From the NCBI RefSeq assembly GCF_001307105.1, contig NZ_LGYN01000028.1:1-64000 (forward strand): 64,000 nucleotides of DNA, in the 5' to 3' direction. Positions within the stretch are counted from its first letter, which is position 1; the number at the start of each line of letters is the position of its first letter. Below are positions 8,172-17,624 of this stretch, piece by piece. Under the pieces are notes generated by a model that worked only from the letters and a program-made list of their open reading frames with translations, ran no database searches and was not told the DNA's origin. A program made the position numbers and the translations under genes. Origin of the DNA: Bacillus australimaris (GTDB taxonomy: Bacteria; Bacillota; Bacilli; Bacillales; Bacillaceae).

Positions 8172-10331
8172 TTACTCTGGTTTCAGCATGGAGAGGGCAA
8201 CGCGGCCTTTTGCCTGGTCAACGGAGTCCACCCATACAGTCACAATGTCACCCACTGATACCACATCAAGCGGATGCTTCACAAAACGATTGCTCAGCTT
8301 TGAAATATGGACAAGGCCATCCTGCTTGACGCCAATATCAACAAATGCGCCGAAATCTACAACGTTTCTCACCGTTCCTTGAAGCTCCATTCCTTGCTTT
8401 AAGTCCTCCAATTTCAATACATCTGTTTTGAGCAGCGGCTTTGGTACTTCATCACGCGGATCACGCTCTGGTCTTGTGAGCTGATCAATAATATCGTGAA
8501 GGGTGATTGAACCAATCTCAAGCTGCTCTGCTGCTTCGTCCAGTTTGACTTCAGCAATTTTCTCTTTTAACCGCTCTGTGCCAAGATCGTCTGGTGTCAT
8601 CTTGATCATGCGTAAAAACTGTTTTGTTTCTTTATAGCTTTCCGGGTGAATGCCTGTCCGGTCAAGCGGATCTTGTCCGTCTGCAATGCGCAGGAAGCCG
8701 ATACACTGTTCATATGTTTTAGCGCCTAGCCTTGGGATATCCTTTAGCTCTTTTCTGCTTGTGAATCGTCCAATCTCTTCGCGTCGTTTGATGATATTTC
8801 CTGCAACGGCTTTTGAAAGGCCTGATACATATTGCAAAAGCGCCTGTGAGGCTGTATTGACGTTTACACCGACTTGGTTAACAACTGTTTCTACAACGAA
8901 GGTTAACGAGCTGTTTAATTGCTTTTGACTCACGTCATGCTGGTATTGGCCAACCCCGACAGACTTCGGATCAATTTTCACGAGCTCTGCTAAAGGATCT
9001 TGTAATCTTCTAGCGATTGAAATGGCACTTCGTTCTTCAACTTGCAGGTCTGGAAACTCTTCTCTCGCCAGCGCAGAAGCGGAGTATACACTTGCTCCTG
9101 CTTCATTCACGATCAAATAGGACACCGGCTGATCTAGCTCTTGAATCAAGTCTGCAATGAATTGTTCTGTCTCTCTTGATGCCGTTCCATTTCCAATCGC
9201 AATGACTTCAATGTTTGATGATTGAATGATCTCTTTGACCTTTTGTTTGGCTTCTGCTTTTTTCTGCACAGGCGGATGTGGGTATATGACGCCAATATGA
9301 TGGACTTTACCCGTATCATCCACGACGGCTAATTTACAGCCTGTACGAAATGCAGGATCGACTCCAAGTACACGCTTCCCTTTCATCGGCGGCTGAAGGA
9401 GCAGTTTTCTTAAGTTTTCAGCAAAAATGTGAATCGCTTGTTCCTCTGCTTTTTCTGTCAGCTCTTTTCGTATTTCTCTTTCGATGGAAGGCTGGATGAG
9501 ACGTTTATATGCATCATCAATTGCCTCTTCAATCAACGGTCTTGCCGTCGTCTGCTTGCCTTTTATCACTTGTTTGTCGAGGTAGAAGCGAATATTTTCA
9601 GCAGGTGGTTCGATGGCTGCCTTTAAAATGCCTTCTTTCTCTCCACGGTTGACCGCTAGTACACGGTGAGGCACAATCTTTTTGATTGGCTCTTGATAAT
9701 CGTAATACATTTCATAGACGTTTTTTTCATCGCTTTCGACGTCTTTTCCCGATGTGACCAGACTGCCCTTTTGGTATGTTTCACTGCGAATCCATTTCCG
9801 CAAATCAGGATCATCTGCGAGCTGTTCAGCAATGATGTGCTGCGCGCCCTCAAGTGCCTCTTCTACACTTGTCACTTCTTTTTCTTCGTTGATAAAAGCA
9901 GCTGCCTTCTTCTCGATTTGATCGTTTGGCAGCGTGAGTACATATTCCGCCAGCGGCTCCAGCCCTTTTGCTTTGGCTACATTCGCCTTGGTTTTACGCT
10001 TTTGTTTGAATGGACGGTATAAATCTTCGACCTCTTGTAGTTTATGCGCTTGTTCGATTTTCTGTTTTAATTCATCGGTCAGTTTGTCTTGCTCAGCAAT
10101 TAAGCGAATGACTTCTTCTTTTCGGTTCGTGACATTTTGGATATATGTATAGCGCTCTGAAATGGTTTGAATTTGCACCTCGTCCAGTGAGCCTGTCTGC
10201 TCTTTCCGGTAACGGGCAATAAACGGGACGGTGTTGCCATCCTCTAATAGCTTAATAACACTTTCAATTTGTTTCGTTGAAAGCTTTAATTCTGTCGCAA
10301 TTTGTTTTAATAAAAAGTCAGATGTCTTCAT
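8172..10331 (-). CDS. tex: Tex, S1-domain RNA-binding transcription accessory protein (YdcI)
   Basis: The 719-residue Tex protein has an N-terminal helical region, a YqgF/RNase H-like core (RVLGVDPAFRTGCK), helix-hairpin-helix motifs (IPRLGAKTYEQCIGFLRI) and a C-terminal S1 domain (about 645-715, VVDFGAFVDIGVKQDGLVH). I start at MKTSDF (10331), because GAGAGG lies nine bases upstream; the in-frame ATG three codons earlier touches the RBS. The resulting length equals the B. subtilis protein. It contacts RNA polymerase and nucleic acids (known in other bacteria). In rsbX-tex order as in B. subtilis. Confidence 0.95.
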   Translation of the reverse strand: MKTSDFLLKQIATELKLSTKQIESVIKLLEDGNTVPFIARYRKEQTGSLDEVQIQTISERYTYIQNVTNRKEEVIRLIAEQDKLTDELKQKIEQAHKLQEVEDLYRPFKQKRKTKANVAKAKGLEPLAEYVLTLPNDQIEKKAAAFINEEKEVTSVEEALEGAQHIIAEQLADDPDLRKWIRSETYQKGSLVTSGKDVESDEKNVYEMYYDYQEPIKKIVPHRVLAVNRGEKEGILKAAIEPPAENIRFYLDKQVIKGKQTTARPLIEEAIDDAYKRLIQPSIEREIRKELTEKAEEQAIHIFAENLRKLLLQPPMKGKRVLGVDPAFRTGCKLAVVDDTGKVHHIGVIYPHPPVQKKAEAKQKVKEIIQSSNIEVIAIGNGTASRETEQFIADLIQELDQPVSYLIVNEAGASVYSASALAREEFPDLQVEERSAISIARRLQDPLAELVKIDPKSVGVGQYQHDVSQKQLNSSLTFVVETVVNQVGVNVNTASQALLQYVSGLSKAVAGNIIKRREEIGRFTSRKELKDIPRLGAKTYEQCIGFLRIADGQDPLDRTGIHPESYKETKQFLRMIKMTPDDLGTERLKEKIAEVKLDEAAEQLEIGSITLHDIIDQLTRPERDPRDEVPKPLLKTDVLKLEDLKQGMELQGTVRNVVDFGAFVDIGVKQDGLVHISKLSNRFVKHPLDVVSVGDIVTVWVDSVDQAKGRVALSMLKPE

Positions 10332-10390
10332 TCTTTGCATCCTCTCACTGTGTCTTCTCTTTTAGTGTATCAAAAAAACCGGCAAAACAG

Positions 10391-10422
10391 AAAAATGGTC
10401 AGCTATTTTACATAAGCTGACC
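10391..10422 (-). terminator. Terminator of the sigB operon
   Basis: On the minus strand GGTCAGC and GCTGACC pair around a 12-base loop, followed by ATTTTT. The stem overlaps the last codons of rsbX, so the operon ends immediately after rsbX. Confidence 0.8.
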
Positions 10423-11007
10423 AAGTACATAGGTGAGATCGTCTTTTTTGTCTTGTGTGTATGTTTCAAGCTGTTTGGCTATGTCTTCAACTGATGTTCC
10501 GTGCTTTAAGCACATTCTCATGTTTGGCACATTCAGTCCGTCTGAATACATAATGAATGTCGATCCTTTTTCGTAGGAATAGGTGTATGTTTTATATTTT
10601 CTAGGTTTGCCTGATAAGTAACCGGAAGTTGGAAGTGGATAAATATAATCGCCAGAAGGTGCATTCAAGATAAATCGAATATTACCAACCGAACAATAGG
10701 TAAATTGCTGCTGGGAAAAATTCACCTTTAAAATCGCCGCGGTAGCCCCGCGTTTATTTTTCATGGCTTGATTGCATCTATCAATGAGGGTCGTCACATC
10801 CTCATGTCCATATTCATCGACAATTTCGCTGACTAAAGAAGATGATTCATTGGCGAACTGGCCGCTGCCTAATCCGTCTGCTACAGCACAAATTAGTTCT
10901 TCATCATCTGCTTTAATAAAAAAACTGTCCCCGCAGCATGATTTTCCTTCTTTATTCGATTGATAGATAATGGCATTCACATGTTCATGCTGTTCAAACT
11001 GCTTCAT
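10408..11007 (-). CDS. rsbX: RsbX, PP2C-type serine phosphatase, feedback regulator of sigma-B
   Basis: This 199-residue PP2C-family phosphatase has the same length as B. subtilis RsbX. Metal-binding acidic motifs ADGLGSG and MYSDGLN are visible. RsbX dephosphorylates RsbS (and RsbR) to reset the stressosome. Its start codon overlaps the sigB stop (TAATG), indicating translational coupling. Last gene of the operon. Confidence 0.95.
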   Translation of the reverse strand: MKQFEQHEHVNAIIYQSNKEGKSCCGDSFFIKADDEELICAVADGLGSGQFANESSSLVSEIVDEYGHEDVTTLIDRCNQAMKNKRGATAAILKVNFSQQQFTYCSVGNIRFILNAPSGDYIYPLPTSGYLSGKPRKYKTYTYSYEKGSTFIMYSDGLNVPNMRMCLKHGTSVEDIAKQLETYTQDKKDDLTYVLGQLM

Positions 11008-11801
11008 TACCCTAACTCCATAGACGCATCTTCTGATAATGCATCTCGCAGTTTTTTGACTGCCTTCCGCTGCAGTCTCGATACATGCATTTGGGATATG
11101 CCTAGTAAATCGCCGGTTTCTTTCTGACTCTTATTTTGCAAATAAGTCAGGTTGATAATCTCTTTTTCTCTATCCGTCAGCACATGAAGCACACTCTCAA
11201 GCATCATTTTTTGGTTTACACGTTCGTAGCCCTCTTCCTGTGAGCCGACAACGTCTAAAATTGTGACAGTACTTCCTTCAGAATCAGCCTCTACGCCTTG
11301 GTCAACAGACAGTGCTTGATAGCTTTTGCCCATCTCCATTGTTTCCAGTACTTCTTCTTCTGTTACATCTAGGTATTCTGCAATTTCTTGGACTTTAGGT
11401 GACTTCTGCGTCTCCGTTGTCAAATGATCGACTGCCATTTTGATTCTTGGTCCAAGTTCTTTGATCCGCCTTGGTACATGGACACTCCATGTCTTATCTC
11501 GTAAAAAGCGTTTGATTTCCCCGATGATGGTTGGGATGGCAAAGGCTTCAAATGATTTACCGACGAGCGGGTCGTATCGTTTTATTGCGCCAAGTAAACC
11601 AATCATTCCAACTTGTCTGAGGTCCTCATGAAAGCTTTTTCCTTTAGAATATTTTTTCGCCAGCATATCAACCAAGTTTGTATAGCATTCGACAAGCGTG
11701 AGCTGTGCCTGCTCGTCTTGATTGGATTGATAGCTTTGGATAAGGCGATCTACTTCATCTTTAGTTAGTTTCATAGTTTTGGATGGTTGTGTCATGGTCA
11801 A
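11007..11801 (-). CDS. sigB: RNA polymerase sigma factor SigB
   Basis: The 264-residue SigF/SigB-class sigma-70 factor has region 2 (GMIGLLGAIKRYDP), region 3 (RIKELGPRIKMAVD) and region 4 HTH (KETGDLLGISQMHVSRLQRKA). It is very close to B. subtilis SigB (262 residues). It directs the general stress regulon. The start lies inside rsbW (41-bp overlap), as in B. subtilis. Two other genes in this window carry matching sigma-B promoters. Confidence 0.98.
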   Translation of the reverse strand: MTMTQPSKTMKLTKDEVDRLIQSYQSNQDEQAQLTLVECYTNLVDMLAKKYSKGKSFHEDLRQVGMIGLLGAIKRYDPLVGKSFEAFAIPTIIGEIKRFLRDKTWSVHVPRRIKELGPRIKMAVDHLTTETQKSPKVQEIAEYLDVTEEEVLETMEMGKSYQALSVDQGVEADSEGSTVTILDVVGSQEEGYERVNQKMMLESVLHVLTDREKEIINLTYLQNKSQKETGDLLGISQMHVSRLQRKAVKKLRDALSEDASMELG

Positions 11802-12249
11802 CTCGCTCCCTGTTTAAAAACTTTGTCATCGCCACGGTAACTCCGGAGTTTGCTTGCACCTCGACTTCATCCATCAATGTTTGCATTAAGTATAAACCAA
11901 GACCTCCTTCTGCCAATTGATCCACCGTATGAGCAGATGTGTACGGTCCCAGGTCTTCCTGCTTTTGCTTAAAGTCAAAGCTGCCGCCCTTATCAGCGAC
12001 AACGATCTCTAGACGATCCTCGTAGACTAGAAAGCGAACAGCTACCTCTCCATCTTCTCCGTCTTCACCTTTGTAGGCATGCTGAACTGCATTTGTGCAG
12101 GCTTCACTGACGGCAATTTTCAAGTCCTCAATCTCTTCGTAGGCATAGCCCATTCGGCTCGCTACGCCTGAAAGAGTCAGACGAATGATGCCTACGTATT
12201 CTGGTTTCGCTGGTATTTTCATCTCGATTAGATCTACTGATTCGTTCAT
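11761..12249 (-). CDS. rsbW: RsbW, anti-sigma-B factor and RsbV kinase
   Basis: The 162-residue GHKL-family serine kinase holds SigB inactive or phosphorylates RsbV. The N box is visible ([11 protein letters not shown]), as are the G1 (DKGGSFD) and G2 (GGLGLYLM) boxes. It overlaps rsbV by 4 bp and sigB by 41 bp, suggesting balanced co-translation with its partners. Confidence 0.97.
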   Translation of the reverse strand: MNESVDLIEMKIPAKPEYVGIIRLTLSGVASRMGYAYEEIEDLKIAVSEACTNAVQHAYKGEDGEDGEVAVRFLVYEDRLEIVVADKGGSFDFKQKQEDLGPYTSAHTVDQLAEGGLGLYLMQTLMDEVEVQANSGVTVAMTKFLNRERVDHDTTIQNYETN

Positions 12250-12575
12250 TGTACCCCACCCTCTGACTTTGCAGAAATGTCAATGATGTCCTTTAATCCA
12301 GTGATTTCAAACAACCTTACAAGCCGTTCTGACAAGTTCTCAAGCTTTAATGTTCCACCTGCTTTTTGAGCCGCTTTAAACAGCCCAACGAATACACCTA
12401 AACCTGTACTATCCATGTACGTAACATCCTTCAGACAGATGTCAAGATGCTCTCCCGCCTCTGCTTTGGGCATAAGCGTTTCTCGCAGCTGAGGAGCGGA
12501 GTACACATCGATTTCTCCGCTGACACTGATTTTCGTTTTATGATCTATTTGATGCTCTTTTACAGACATATTCAT
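12246..12575 (-). CDS. rsbV: RsbV, anti-anti-sigma factor
   Basis: This 109-residue STAS protein equals the B. subtilis length. The RsbW-phosphorylated serine is Ser56 in MDSTGLG. Unphosphorylated RsbV binds RsbW and frees SigB. The gene is the first downstream of the internal sigma-B promoter, giving autocatalytic expression of rsbV-rsbW-sigB-rsbX. Confidence 0.97.
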   Translation of the reverse strand: MNMSVKEHQIDHKTKISVSGEIDVYSAPQLRETLMPKAEAGEHLDICLKDVTYMDSTGLGVFVGLFKAAQKAGGTLKLENLSERLVRLFEITGLKDIIDISAKSEGGVQ

Positions 12576-12615
12576 TATGCATTCACCTCGAAATTCTTGT
12601 TTCCTAAAGTTTTAT

Positions 12616-12640
12616 ATACCCGCATATTCACTTTCTAAAC
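12616..12640 (-). promoter_or_regulatory. Internal sigma-B promoter before rsbV
   Basis: On the minus strand GTTTAG (12640-12635) and GGGTAT (12621-12616) are separated by 13 bases, matching sigma-B consensus GTTTAA/GGGTAT. The -35 box contains the rsbU stop codon. It is the conserved autoregulatory promoter for the last four genes. Confidence 0.92.
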
Positions 12641-13642
12641 CTTTCTTTTGAGGACAAGTAAAGTAAAGTCATCGTGCAGCTGAAAATCCTGCAGTTTGAG
12701 TAAGCTGGCGTAGATGGCATCGACCATTTCCTGAGCCGAATAGGATAGGTGCTCTGATATGAGCGCTTTGATATCCTCCCGCTCTAAGAAACCGTCCTCT
12801 GACTTAGATTCTGTGACACCATCAGAGAATAAGATCACCATGTCTCCTACGTCCAAGTGCTTCTCATACTGTCTGTAGTCAAAGTCTGGTGCGATCCCAA
12901 GGACAAGTCCTTTGGCGTCTAAATCGTAAAATGTATTCTCTTTTTTGCAATAGAAAAAGCCCGGCTCATGACCAGCCGATGCGTACTTAAATTCATGTGT
13001 TCCTGTATTATAGCTGCCATAGAACATCGTAATAAACATGCTTGGATCTACGTTTTGCTCGACCACTCGATTTAAGGTTTTCAGCACCTTTGTGGGGCCG
13101 CTCCCTGACTCAGGCAAGGAGTCCATCGCATATTTGATCATCGACATACAGAGCGCAGCTGGAATTCCCTTTCCAATGACATCTGCGATCGCGATATTAA
13201 TCGTATCGTGATCAGTGACAAAATGGTAATAATCTCCACTCATCTGTTTTGCCGGTACACTAATTGCACCAATATCAAAGGTATCTCCTTCTGGAATTTT
13301 CGTTTCCAGAAGGGTTTGCTGAACATTTGCAGCAATTTCAATTTCGGATTTAATTTCTTGCTGAATGCCTCTTAGTGTTAAATGTTCCTGGTAGGCAAGT
13401 CCGTACCCAATCATGACTTCAATTAAGAAGTCGAGTGAATGAAAAACATCTTCCGGCAAATCAGGGTAAAGCTCCTGAATCACTTTTCGGTGAACACTCA
13501 CTATTTCTTCAGGAGGTATTTGATGCTCAATGGTTTTACGGCTAAATTTTTGAGCTTGATAAAGCGATGTTTCAGTTAAATCACTGATATAACGACTGAG
13601 CAGCTGATGATACCGCTGCTCCATTACCTCCTTAAAATCCAT
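12635..13642 (-). CDS. rsbU: RsbU, PP2C phosphatase for RsbV-P
   Basis: The 335-residue protein has an N-terminal RsbT-binding helical domain (about 1-85) and a C-terminal PP2C/SpoIIE domain with PAKQMSGDYYHF, DVIGKGIPAALCM and LFSDGVTES metal-site motifs. RsbT bound to the N terminus switches it on to dephosphorylate RsbV during environmental stress. It follows rsbT by 10 bp. Confidence 0.97.
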   Translation of the reverse strand: MDFKEVMEQRYHQLLSRYISDLTETSLYQAQKFSRKTIEHQIPPEEIVSVHRKVIQELYPDLPEDVFHSLDFLIEVMIGYGLAYQEHLTLRGIQQEIKSEIEIAANVQQTLLETKIPEGDTFDIGAISVPAKQMSGDYYHFVTDHDTINIAIADVIGKGIPAALCMSMIKYAMDSLPESGSGPTKVLKTLNRVVEQNVDPSMFITMFYGSYNTGTHEFKYASAGHEPGFFYCKKENTFYDLDAKGLVLGIAPDFDYRQYEKHLDVGDMVILFSDGVTESKSEDGFLEREDIKALISEHLSYSAQEMVDAIYASLLKLQDFQLHDDFTLLVLKRKV

Positions 13643-13652
13643 GGTTTCCCTC

Positions 13653-14054
13653 CTAGCGAAGCCACTTAACAGCTTGTATCTCCGTTCCTTGTTCTGGTGC
13701 AGAATCTAATTTAAATTCATCCATCAGCCTTCTGACGCCCGGAAGACCTGCTCCGAGTCCGCCTGATGTTGAAAATCCGTCTTCCATTACTTTACGTATA
13801 TCCGTGATACCTGGTCCCTCATCGGCTGCGATGACTTTAAGTCCACGCTTTCCGCGCTCCATCACTTCTTCTATACAAATTTGACCTTTACCAGCATATA
13901 AATAAATGTTTCGAGCTAATTCTGAAATGGCCGTCGTAATTCTTGCTTGGTCAACTGTTCCAAAGCCAAGTTCTTTTGCAACATTGCGCCCCAATTGTCT
14001 TGCTGCGACTATGTCCCATTCCGTCAATATTTTTACACAGGATTGGTCTTTCAT
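13653..14054 (-). CDS. rsbT: RsbT, switch kinase of the stressosome
   Basis: The 133-residue GHKL serine/threonine kinase has an N box (ISELARNIYLYA) and glycine boxes (ADEGPGI, GGLGAGLPGV). It is held by RsbR/RsbS complexes, phosphorylates them under stress, then moves to RsbU. It starts 2 bp after the rsbS stop codon. Confidence 0.97.
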   Translation of the reverse strand: MKDQSCVKILTEWDIVAARQLGRNVAKELGFGTVDQARITTAISELARNIYLYAGKGQICIEEVMERGKRGLKVIAADEGPGITDIRKVMEDGFSTSGGLGAGLPGVRRLMDEFKLDSAPEQGTEIQAVKWLR

Positions 14055-14056
14055 AT

Positions 14057-14425
14057 CTATTCCCCCAATTCCCGCTTCAGTGTCTCAAGCCCTTGTTCAA
14101 GATCTAGTGCTGTCTGAATTTCTTCAAGCGATATACCAAGTTCAATGAGCGTCACAGCGACTGCTGGCTGTATTCCTGTTAATACAACTTTTGCCCCCAT
14201 GAGCTTGGACATCGTGATGACATCACCTAATACCTTGGCGATAAAAGAATCAATCATATCGACGGATGTTAGGTCAATGACAACACCGTTTGCTCCTGTT
14301 TCATGAATTTTATTTAGTAAGTCTTCTTGAAAGTGGAGAGCTGTTTGGTCATCAAGCTCCCACTGTATCGAAATCAGAAGACAGTTATATAATTTTAAGA
14401 TTGGAATCTTCGGGTGATTTCTCAC
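14057..14425 (-). CDS. rsbS: RsbS, stressosome STAS scaffold (GTG start)
   Basis: The STAS protein has conserved SVDMIDSF with the RsbT-target serine Ser60 (Ser59 in B. subtilis). I start at the GTG at 14425 ([10 protein letters not shown]), giving 122 residues against 121 in B. subtilis. GGAGGG lies eight bases upstream. The longer frame from 14449 runs back into rsbR and has no family support. Confidence 0.95.
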   Translation of the reverse strand: MRNHPKIPILKLYNCLLISIQWELDDQTALHFQEDLLNKIHETGANGVVIDLTSVDMIDSFIAKVLGDVITMSKLMGAKVVLTGIQPAVAVTLIELGISLEEIQTALDLEQGLETLKRELGE

Positions 14426-14429
14426 TGGT

Positions 14430-15260
14430 TTATCCCTCCAATGAAACAATTTTTCGATTTGTCATTTCCAAAGCAGTTTGAATTCCTTTTTGAAGGGTAT
14501 TCTTTGTTGTAACTTGAGATAAATCAATTCCAAGGTTCACAATGGTTTGGGCTATTTCTGGACGAATACCGACAAGCAAGCACTTCGCACCTACTAATCT
14601 CACAGCCTCTGATGCTTGAATGATATGATGCGCTACCATTGTATCAACGACAGGGACACCCGTTATATCAATCAAGACGACCTGTGAACGATGTTTTACG
14701 ACACCATTCAGCAAGTTCTCCATAATTTTTTTCGCACGTTCTGTGTCAATTGTTCCAACAAGCGGCATGACGGTGATATGCTCAAATACCGGAATGAGCG
14801 GGGCAGAAAGTTCCTGCAGCGCGATTTTTTGAAGGTTGACTGTTTTCTCCCATGAGATGGAGTACTGGTTTAAAATTTCGTTATGAATAGGTGTGATGAA
14901 CCGGTCGATTTGCCAGATGAGGTCATGACTTTCTTCTGTTGTATCTTTGTCGTCGTTCATTTTTTGGTATAAATGTGTACGGATTTCCGTTAGACCATTT
15001 GCCAGTAACTTAAGTGATATACCCATTTGAACGATTTTTAAAGCAAAAGTTTGCACTTTTTCTTCAAAATCTTCAGCATATCCTTCTGAAAGAGATGTAA
15101 TAATCAATTGAACATATTCCGAACAGATGGTTTCATACATTTTGTCGTTCAGCATCATGTCCGTTTCTTTTTCTCCGAGTCGTCTAAAAATGTCCGTCCA
15201 CTCTTTTTGTAATTCCTCTCGATGCTCCCTTGCGAAAGCTAACACGATATGATTCGACAT
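14430..15260 (-). CDS. rsbR: RsbR, stressosome sensor protein
   Basis: The 276-residue protein (B. subtilis RsbRA 274) has an N-terminal non-heme globin-like sensory domain (about 1-140). A C-terminal STAS domain (about 155-270) follows, with [13 protein letters not shown] containing the first phosphorylatable threonine. With RsbS it forms the large stressosome capturing RsbT. It is the first gene of the eight-gene operon and has its own sigma-A promoter. Confidence 0.96.
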   Translation of the reverse strand: MSNHIVLAFAREHREELQKEWTDIFRRLGEKETDMMLNDKMYETICSEYVQLIITSLSEGYAEDFEEKVQTFALKIVQMGISLKLLANGLTEIRTHLYQKMNDDKDTTEESHDLIWQIDRFITPIHNEILNQYSISWEKTVNLQKIALQELSAPLIPVFEHITVMPLVGTIDTERAKKIMENLLNGVVKHRSQVVLIDITGVPVVDTMVAHHIIQASEAVRLVGAKCLLVGIRPEIAQTIVNLGIDLSQVTTKNTLQKGIQTALEMTNRKIVSLEG

Positions 15261-15307
15261 GTTTTACCCCCTACGTACATAAACAGCACTTCTTTTAATC
15301 TTTCTTC

Positions 15308-15336
15308 ATTATAACGTTAAAAAAAATTGAACACAA
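15308..15336 (-). promoter_or_regulatory. sigma-A promoter of the rsbR-sigB operon
   Basis: On the minus strand TTGTGT (15336-15331) and TATAAT (15313-15308) are separated by 17 bases, about 50 bp before rsbR. The -35 overlaps the U-tract of the ndoA terminator. Confidence 0.75.
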
Positions 15337-15362
15337 AAAAAAGTTGCTCCCAAGAGAGCAAC
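15335..15362 (-). terminator. Terminator of ndoAI-ndoA
   Basis: On the minus strand GTTGCTC / GAGCAAC-type arms (15343-15362) form a stem with a short loop, followed by eight T. It insulates the toxin-antitoxin operon from the sigB operon. Confidence 0.88.
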
Positions 15363-15376
15363 CAAATGTCACCATA

Positions 15377-15727
15377 TTAAAAATCAATAAGAGCCAAACT
15401 AACTTGTAAGGCTTCATCAACCTTCTCCATCATCTCATCATCAAGATGTGTGATTTTATCTGTCAATCTTTGTTTATCGATTGTACGAATCTGCTCTAAA
15501 AGAATGACAGAATCTCGTTCAAAGCCGTAGCGCTTTGCATCAATTTCGACGTGAGTCGGTAATTTCGCTTTTTGTATTTGGGCTGTTATGGCTGCAACGA
15601 TAGCAGTCGGGCTGAAGCGATTTCCAATGTCATTTTGAATCACCAATACTGGGCGAACCCCGCCCTGCTCGGAGCCAACAACAGGAGATAAATCAGCAAA
15701 GTAAACATCACCGCGTTTAACAATCAA
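15377..15727 (-). CDS. ndoA: EndoA (MazF-type) mRNA endoribonuclease toxin
   Basis: The 116-residue MazF/PemK-family toxin begins [15 protein letters not shown], with conserved [16 protein letters not shown]. It has the same length as B. subtilis NdoA, which cleaves RNA at UACAU. It starts 4 bp after the antitoxin gene. The complete toxin frame and adjacent antitoxin suggest a working pair. Confidence 0.97.
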   Translation of the reverse strand: MIVKRGDVYFADLSPVVGSEQGGVRPVLVIQNDIGNRFSPTAIVAAITAQIQKAKLPTHVEIDAKRYGFERDSVILLEQIRTIDKQRLTDKITHLDDEMMEKVDEALQVSLALIDF

Positions 15728-15731
15728 ATGT

Positions 15732-16013
15732 TTAACCCCCGCTGACTAATCGCTCAACTGTATTCTCAGCCTCAAATTCTGCGTATTGTGCCTCTGAAGA
15801 GATATTCAGATTAATTTTCGCCATCTCCATGTAGCCGCGTCTCATCGATTCACGATTTTGTCGAATATTACGTTCACGAATATACGTTTTTGTCGCTCGG
15901 TAGATCAATTCATTTCTTGTTACCTTATCCTGCTCTGCTACTCGTTCGATTTCAGACATCAAAGCCTCCGGTAGTCGAATCTTCATTTCGTTTGTTGCGC
16001 TGGATTCAGACAA
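15732..16013 (-). CDS. ndoAI: EndoAI antitoxin (TTG start)
   Basis: The antitoxin has an N-terminal ribbon-helix-helix DNA-binding part ([16 protein letters not shown]) and a C-terminal toxin-binding tail ([15 protein letters not shown]). I use the TTG at 16013 ([10 protein letters not shown]), giving 93 residues, exactly the B. subtilis length. ACCTCC on the plus strand (GGAGGT) lies 9 bases upstream. The frame can be opened to 16085 but that part is not conserved. Confidence 0.95.
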   Translation of the reverse strand: MSESSATNEMKIRLPEALMSEIERVAEQDKVTRNELIYRATKTYIRERNIRQNRESMRRGYMEMAKINLNISSEAQYAEFEAENTVERLVSGG

Positions 16014-16068
16014 AAAACATACACCTCCACAAAACTTACGGATACCGTATCGATCCATTCCAAGACTA

Positions 16069-16096
16069 ATCATACCATTATTCAATGCACAAGCAA
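16069..16096 (-). promoter_or_regulatory. Probable sigma-A promoter of ndoAI-ndoA
   Basis: On the minus strand TTGCTT (16096-16091) and TATGAT (16074-16069) are separated by 16 bases, about 55 bp before the TTG start. The match is moderate. Confidence 0.6.
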
Positions 16097-16261
16097 AGCT
16101 GTTTTTTCATGATTTCTTATTAGAACATGAAGCGGCTCGCCACCCGTAAATCAAGATGATAATGGAGTTCCTCTTTCCCATTATACGCTTTTTTCCGAAA
16201 ATCATACGGTATTTCCAAAATCTCTAAAAAAGGGAGAATGTTTACCTCTTCTTTGTAGAAT

Positions 16262-16293
16262 AAAAAAGAACGATGTCAGTTTGACCACCGTTC
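16262..16293 (-). terminator. Terminator of alr
   Basis: On the minus strand GAACGGTGGTCA pairs imperfectly with TGACATCGTTC (two bulges) and is followed by six T. It lies 12 bp after the alr stop codon. Confidence 0.8.
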
Positions 16294-16305
16294 CTGTAAA
16301 AGCTG

Positions 16306-17487
16306 TTAGAAAAAGCTTGCCCCGCCTTGAAGCAGCGGATTCCGTACATGCACCCTTTTGCCATCCTCTAGATACACTCTTGGGACGCGGTAGCCAATCG
16401 AGCAAGTGACCTCATAGTTAATGGTTTCAAGCCTTTTTGCAATTTCATCGACCGATACCATTTCTTCACCTTGTCCACCAATCAAAACGACTGGTTCTCC
16501 TACTGGGAGATTCTCTTTCAGTTCAACCATAAATTGATCCATACATACCCTTCCGGCAATCTTCCGGCGCTTTCCACCCACAAGCACTTCCGCTCCTGCC
16601 AGCTTCCTGATCCACCCGTCTGCATAGCCGACTGGAACTGTACCGATCCACATATCATGATTGGCTGTATACGTCGCTCCGTAGCTGACACTCTCACCCT
16701 TTTGAATGAGCTTCACATGGGCTAGCTTAGTATGAAGAGACATGGCTTCTTCCAGCTTGAAAGGCAGTTCATCTTTGATTTCCTCAGACGGCGACAGCCC
16801 GTACATACTAATGCCGAAGCGAACCATATTAAACAACACTTCTTTAAACCTTAAACCCGCTGCACTGTTGGCGCAATGAACGAGCAGTTTGTCCGTTTGA
16901 AACGGCTGAAGCAGTGTTTGAAAGGTGTCGACCTGCCGTTCAAAGTAGTCTTCATCCTTTTCATCTGCTGTCGCAAAGTGAGTAAATACACCTTCCAGCT
17001 GTAAATAAGAATGCTCGCTGACAAGCTTCTTTACTTCGCTGACTTGCTCTAACGTTTTCACACCTAAACGGTTCATTCCGCTGTCTATTTTCAAATGAAA
17101 ACGAATGGGTTGTCCCATTTGCCCTTTCATTATGCTGGCGACTTCTCTCAGCCACTCGATGGAGTAAGCGGTCATGATGACGTTGTATCGAACAGCGGTT
17201 TTGACATACTCTGGCGGTACTGCGCCGAGTATAAGAATCGGTGCTTTGATGCCTTTATTTCTTAAAGAAATGGCCTCGTCTAAAAAGGCGACGGCTAACA
17301 AATCTGCTCCTGCTTTAAGGGCAGTTCTTGCCACTTCTATATCTCCATGTCCATATGCATTGGCTTTCACAACGGCCATTAGCTGCACTTTTTGACCGAT
17401 ATGATCTTTCATATGTGAAACATTATTTTTGATTGCTGTTAAATTAATTTCTGCCCATGTGTCTCTATAAAAGGCATTTGTGTCCAT
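16306..17487 (-). CDS. alr: Alanine racemase
   Basis: The 393-residue PLP enzyme interconverts L- and D-alanine for peptidoglycan. The PLP lysine is Lys41 in AVVKANAYGHG. The second catalytic base, tyrosine, lies in SVSYGATYTA near residue 270. Position next to ndoAI-ndoA and ydcC is as in B. subtilis. The D-alanine product feeds Ddl, encoded later in this window. Confidence 0.97.
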   Translation of the reverse strand: MDTNAFYRDTWAEINLTAIKNNVSHMKDHIGQKVQLMAVVKANAYGHGDIEVARTALKAGADLLAVAFLDEAISLRNKGIKAPILILGAVPPEYVKTAVRYNVIMTAYSIEWLREVASIMKGQMGQPIRFHLKIDSGMNRLGVKTLEQVSEVKKLVSEHSYLQLEGVFTHFATADEKDEDYFERQVDTFQTLLQPFQTDKLLVHCANSAAGLRFKEVLFNMVRFGISMYGLSPSEEIKDELPFKLEEAMSLHTKLAHVKLIQKGESVSYGATYTANHDMWIGTVPVGYADGWIRKLAGAEVLVGGKRRKIAGRVCMDQFMVELKENLPVGEPVVLIGGQGEEMVSVDEIAKRLETINYEVTCSIGYRVPRVYLEDGKRVHVRNPLLQGGASFF

Positions 17488-17560
17488 CAGTCACACTTCC
17501 CTATTGAATAATTCAATACCCTCATATGATACTAAAAATCAAGAATAATGTGAAACAAAT

Positions 17561-17591
17561 CAAAGAAAATCAGCCCTTGCACAGGGCTGAT
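17561..17591 (-). terminator. Terminator of ydcC
   Basis: On the minus strand ATCAGCCCT and AGGGCTGAT form a 9-bp stem with a short loop (17569-17591), followed by TTTCTTTG. Confidence 0.85.
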
Positions 17592-17624
17592 GCTTCATCT
17601 TTAAGGCTTTCGCCTGAGATCCAT